This document shows, piece by piece, positions 14,025 to 16,803 of a DNA stretch of 16,803 nucleotides. The first letter of the stretch is position 1. Each line of letters starts with the position of its first letter. The notes under the pieces are model-generated. The model did no database searches. It worked only from the letters and a program-made list of their open reading frames with translations, and was not told the origin of the DNA. The position numbers and the translations under genes were made by a program. Source of the DNA: JBFAPK01 sp040676675 (GTDB lineage: Bacteria; Actinomycetota; Actinomycetes; Mycobacteriales; Micromonosporaceae); the NCBI RefSeq assembly GCF_040676675.1, contig NZ_JBFAPK010000070.1:1-16803 (forward strand). Reading direction: 5' to 3'.

Positions 14025-14905
14025 GGTAAGGGGTACGGGAATTGATCCCGTCACCGGGCCGGCGAGGATCGACTCCTGGGCGAGGATCAACAGCGGCCTG
14101 GCCAACACGACAGATCATGCCGACAATATCGATATTGCCTTTTCCCGACCGGGCCGTGGTCGACCCCGTGCGTTCGCCAACTGTAGAGCCTCGATTACCG
14201 CAAGGGAAGAACTGGGCCCGGAATCCCACCCACCGGCGCGTGTCCGATCCGCGACAAGATTTACCGATAACCGCACCCGCCTATCGGCGGTAAAGGCAAT
14301 CCCCTCCGCCGAACGGAGCCGGATTACGTGGAACGGAAAGAGCAACCGGCGCCCGCGGCGGCCGAGGCGGACCGAATGCCACCGCCGACGGCGCGGCGCA
14401 CCCCGGCCGGTGCGCCCGCCGCGACCCGCCCCGAGCTGCGACACCGCCGGAGCGTCCGCAACCGGCGGTCGGCTTGGCGACAGATCCGGGCCGGGGCTGC
14501 GGTGACCTTTGTCGGAGCGAATTGGGCGACTCCTGTCGGGTGTTCTCCATGCCGTCGGCCGGCCGGAAAAATCGCGCGGTATTGAACCGGACCGGAGATT
14601 CGGCCCGACCACAACGACGCGCGGGGATTCGCGGCACGGCCCGGCACGGTCGCATTTCCGTCGGGAGAACGGGTACGCGGACTCGCGTTTGCGCGCCGCA
14701 CCGGAAGCGACGGCCGGACGCAAAGTACAGCCGAGCCCGATTCGACCTCACGGGGGCGTCGCCCAGCCGCGATATCGCGAAAACATCTCACGGGATCACT
14801 CCGGGGGGCACCCGCGCCCCACCCCGGCCGGCATGGCACATTGCGGCGGGACGCGATGACCCTGGGCGGCCTATATGGTAATCGGACATGCTCGTACCCC
14901 GCCCC
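14025..14905. other. Gene-free stretch with several inverted repeats
   Basis: Nearly 900 bp with no convincing gene. Open frames exist on both strands but translate to Arg/Pro/Gly/Ser-rich sequence without RBS, domain or codon bias. Besides the 14124 palindrome it holds CCGATA/TATCGG (14264-14269, 14282-14287), ACCGCCGG/CCGGCGGT (14443-14450, 14462-14469) and the perfect palindrome CGCGATATCGCG (14768-14779). A TATATGGTAAT stretch (about 14871-14881) may be the -10 region of the asparagine-synthase-like gene. Composition is less GC-rich than the flanking genes. It could hold a long leader, a non-coding RNA or decayed sequence. Confidence 0.45.
14124..14137. promoter_or_regulatory. Perfect palindrome CAATATCGATATTG
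   Basis: A 14-bp perfect palindrome containing the same CAATATC half-site found twice at 13983-14024, here with the halves abutting. It lies about 190 bp upstream of the protease and 780 bp before the asparagine-synthase-like gene. It is probably a binding site of the same dimeric regulator. Confidence 0.5.
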
Positions 14906-14920
14906 GGAGGTCCGATTGTG
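14906..14920 (+). promoter_or_regulatory. RBS and GTG start of the asparagine-synthase-like gene
   Basis: GGAGG (14906-14910) lies 7 bases before GTG 14918. An in-frame ATG at 14888 lacks a Shine-Dalgarno and would place the RBS inside the gene, so GTG 14918 is preferred. A leaderless start at 14888 just after the TATATGG stretch is unlikely. Confidence 0.7.
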
Positions 14921-16732
14921 AAAGCGTTTCTAGCGGTTTCCGTCATGCCGGGTGCCACACATCCGGCCGGGTACGGCCCCATCGTCCGCGCGCTCGACGT
15001 CCTGGCCGGCACGCGCACCGCCACCACCCAACGGACCGAGGACGGCTGGGTCGCCTTCACCGGCACCGACGAGCACGACCGCACCGGCGACCGGGCGCGG
15101 GGCTTCACCGTACGGCTGACCCGCTCGGCGCGTCGCGGCACCGGCGACGCCAGCACCTCGGCCCTGGCCGCCATGCTCGGCGACGGCCGCTCCATCGACG
15201 GCGACGGGCTGGCCGCCATGCTGCCGCCGTTCGCCGTCGCCCACCGGGCCGGGCCCGGCGCGCCGGTGCTGGTGGCCGGCGACTGGCTCGGCCTCCGGCA
15301 GCTCTTCTGGTGGCGGGGCGACGGGATCGCCGCCGTCTCCACCAGCGCCCGGACCCTGGCCGCCCTCGGCGAGGCGGAACTGGACACCACCGCGCTCGCG
15401 ATACAGAGCGTGATCGGCTGGCAGTTGGGCGACGGCACTCCGTACCGGGGAGTCGCCAAGCTGCCACCCGGCTGCGTGGCGCTGCTGCACGGCGGCAAGG
15501 TCACCCTGCACCGGTACGCCGACCAGCGGCTGACCCCGGACGGCCCGGCGCCGGCGTTCCGTGCCGTCGTGGACGAGATGGCCGGCCTGCTGCGCGACTT
15601 CCACGCGGCCTACCTCGACGACCATCCCGACACGGTGCTACAGCTCACCGGCGGGCAGGACTCCCGGCTGCTGCTCAGCGCGGTACCGCCCGCCCTGCGC
15701 GCCGGCATGCCGGCGCTGACCCTGGACCGGCGCGGCGGCGTCGAGTCCCGCATCGCCAAGCGGCTCAGCGAGATGTGCGGGCTCAAACACCACGTGCACT
15801 GGCTCGACGAACAGCCGCCACCCAGCCCGCGTACCGCCCACCGGCTCGCCGTCGAGGCGGCGGCGGCGCTCGACTGCATGGCCAGCCCCCTGGCCCTCGC
15901 CCCGCTCGCCGTCATCGAGGCCGGACTGGACCAGAGCCACCGCCTCTCCGGGCTGGGCGGCGAGATCGCTCGCGGCTTCTACTACCTCGGACAACCCCGG
16001 TACGCCACCACCTCACCCCGGCTCGTGCGCCGGCTCGCCCAGTGGCGGCTCTTCGCCAACGAGGGGGTCACCCCCGACGCGCTGGAACCCGACTTCGCCG
16101 AGCGGGCCCGCACCGCCGCCCTCGACGCCGTGCTCGCCTGCTTCGCCGAGTACCCGTCCGACTGGCTGCGCGCCACCGACGAGTTCTACCTGTGGCAGCG
16201 GATGCCCCGCTGGGCCGGCACACACAGCACCGCCGCGGCCGTCGAGCGCTGGTTCGTCAACCCGATGCTGGACCGGCGCTTCCTCCATCTCGCGCTCGGC
16301 GTCTCCCCCGCCGACAAGCGCGACTCGCACCTGACCGGGCAGCTGATCCAGCGCCTCGATTCGCGCCTGGCGGCCGTACCGCTCGACTCCGGGCTGGTGC
16401 CGGCCCGGCTCGGACGCCGCGGCGTCGCCAGCGCCGCGGCCGTGGCCCGGGTCAACGCCCGGAAGGTCGCCGGCAAGGTACGGCAGCGGCTCGGCCACCG
16501 CCGCCGGGCGCAACTGGGCGTGGCCGAGATGGCCGGGCTGGTGGTGGCGCACTGGCGGTCGGCGCCGGAGCTGCTCCAGCCGCTGCACCGGACCGGCCTG
16601 GTCCGTACCACCTGGCTCGACGAACTGCTCACCGGACGCCGTACCGCCGAGCCGACGACCGTCGCGTTCCTGGTGAACCTGCTGGTCGCCGCCGAGACTG
16701 TACTGCCACGCTCGCGCGCTACGCGGCGCTGA
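14918..16732 (+). CDS. Asparagine-synthase-related protein lacking the glutaminase cysteine
   Basis: Protein of 604 residues with AsnB architecture. The N-terminal class II amidotransferase-like domain (about 1-190) begins MKAFLAVS, so Cys2, essential for glutamine hydrolysis, is absent. The C-terminal synthase domain has the PP-loop LTGGQDSR (243-250), which binds ATP and forms an acyl-adenylate, and the later loop SGLGGEIARG (Gly347, Gly348, Glu349). Such proteins without Cys2 include lasso-peptide cyclases, beta-lactam synthetases and homologues in polysaccharide clusters; they activate a carboxylate and use an amine other than glutamine-derived ammonia. No lasso precursor, leader peptidase or glycosyltransferase gene is visible here, but the window ends 71 bp after the stop. 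The cluster type, if any, cannot be judged. Confidence 0.85.
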   Translation: MKAFLAVSVMPGATHPAGYGPIVRALDVLAGTRTATTQRTEDGWVAFTGTDEHDRTGDRARGFTVRLTRSARRGTGDASTSALAAMLGDGRSIDGDGLAAMLPPFAVAHRAGPGAPVLVAGDWLGLRQLFWWRGDGIAAVSTSARTLAALGEAELDTTALAIQSVIGWQLGDGTPYRGVAKLPPGCVALLHGGKVTLHRYADQRLTPDGPAPAFRAVVDEMAGLLRDFHAAYLDDHPDTVLQLTGGQDSRLLLSAVPPALRAGMPALTLDRRGGVESRIAKRLSEMCGLKHHVHWLDEQPPPSPRTAHRLAVEAAAALDCMASPLALAPLAVIEAGLDQSHRLSGLGGEIARGFYYLGQPRYATTSPRLVRRLAQWRLFANEGVTPDALEPDFAERARTAALDAVLACFAEYPSDWLRATDEFYLWQRMPRWAGTHSTAAAVERWFVNPMLDRRFLHLALGVSPADKRDSHLTGQLIQRLDSRLAAVPLDSGLVPARLGRRGVASAAAVARVNARKVAGKVRQRLGHRRRAQLGVAEMAGLVVAHWRSAPELLQPLHRTGLVRTTWLDELLTGRRTAEPTTVAFLVNLLVAAETVLPRSRATRR

Positions 16733-16802
16733 GAGGCGTCGTCCTTCGCCTGCGGGGCGCGACGCAGATCGTCAAGGGCGCGTCGCCCACCGACAGCGGT
16801 CT
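16719..16802 (-). CDS. Possible C-terminal end of a convergent gene (partial)
   Basis: On the minus strand one frame is open from the window edge to a TAG at 16719-16721 and reads RPLSVGDAPLTICVAPRRR and a few more residues (28 codons). It overlaps the asparagine-synthase-like gene tail by 14 bp. Another frame is also open, so this may be noise; no family can be assigned. Confidence 0.2.
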   Translation of the reverse strand, partial: RPLSVGDAPLTICVAPRRRRTTPLSAA

Positions 16803-16803
16803 G

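Noticed and set aside
14034..14052. ACGGG-AATTGAT-CCCGT hairpin as part of a tRNA
   Set aside because: The loop does not match TTCRA and no cloverleaf forms; it is at most a small hairpin.
14115..14859. Several open frames on both strands as possible small genes or a lasso precursor
   Set aside because: Their composition is Arg/Pro/Ser-rich, with no RBS and no leader/core pattern; none looks like a real protein or a lasso precursor.
14888..14890. ATG as the start of the asparagine-synthase-like gene
   Set aside because: There is no RBS before it, while GGAGG at 14906-14910 is well placed for GTG 14918.

Overview
The window is about 16.8 kb of very GC-rich DNA. Its third-position GC bias, many GTG/TTG starts, frequent cgtac/gtac words and gene content (Spo0M-like protein, HelD, Tat-exported serine hydrolase, LolA-like protein with an ABC-2 exporter) point to a filamentous actinomycete. 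Micromonosporaceae is my best guess, from general look rather than any search. No rRNA, tRNA, CRISPR array, transposase or phage gene could be supported. Most of it looks like ordinary chromosome, with strong hairpins in the intergenic gaps.

Region 1 (1-5401) is a divergent signalling/export module. An OmpR-type response regulator and its sensor kinase (minus strand, overlapping ATGA) face a plus-strand operon encoding an exported LolA/RseB-like protein, an ABC ATPase and an ABC-2 permease. The two transcription units share a gap of under 100 bp holding three TCACAG/TCTCAG half-sites at 10-11 bp spacing, as expected of an OmpR-family operator. I infer an envelope-stress or toxic-compound response module.

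Region 2 (5371-9011) holds a convergent short-chain dehydrogenase with degenerate cofactor and active-site motifs, then a divergent HelD-type helicase that removes stalled RNA polymerase. An A-tract/hairpin/T-run element lies just before the helD start, and the protein has a low-complexity C-terminal tail.

Region 3 (9012-12659) contains a disordered hypothetical protein, a 15-bp tandem repeat that reads as pentapeptide-repeat protein sequence, a Tat-exported beta-lactamase-fold serine hydrolase, a small two-helix membrane protein and a Spo0M-like protein with a His/Gly-rich and acidic tail. Perfect or near-perfect hairpins end several of these units.

Region 4 (12660-16803) holds a secreted V8/trypsin-like serine protease, then almost 1 kb without a convincing gene but with several inverted repeats, including four CAATATC half-sites. 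It ends with an asparagine-synthase-like protein that lacks the glutaminase cysteine. The last 70 bases may carry the end of a convergent gene. The best candidates for something new are the shared operator and envelope module, the helD leader element, the pentapeptide-repeat remnant, and the CAATATC/gene-free region before the Cys-less asparagine synthase homologue.
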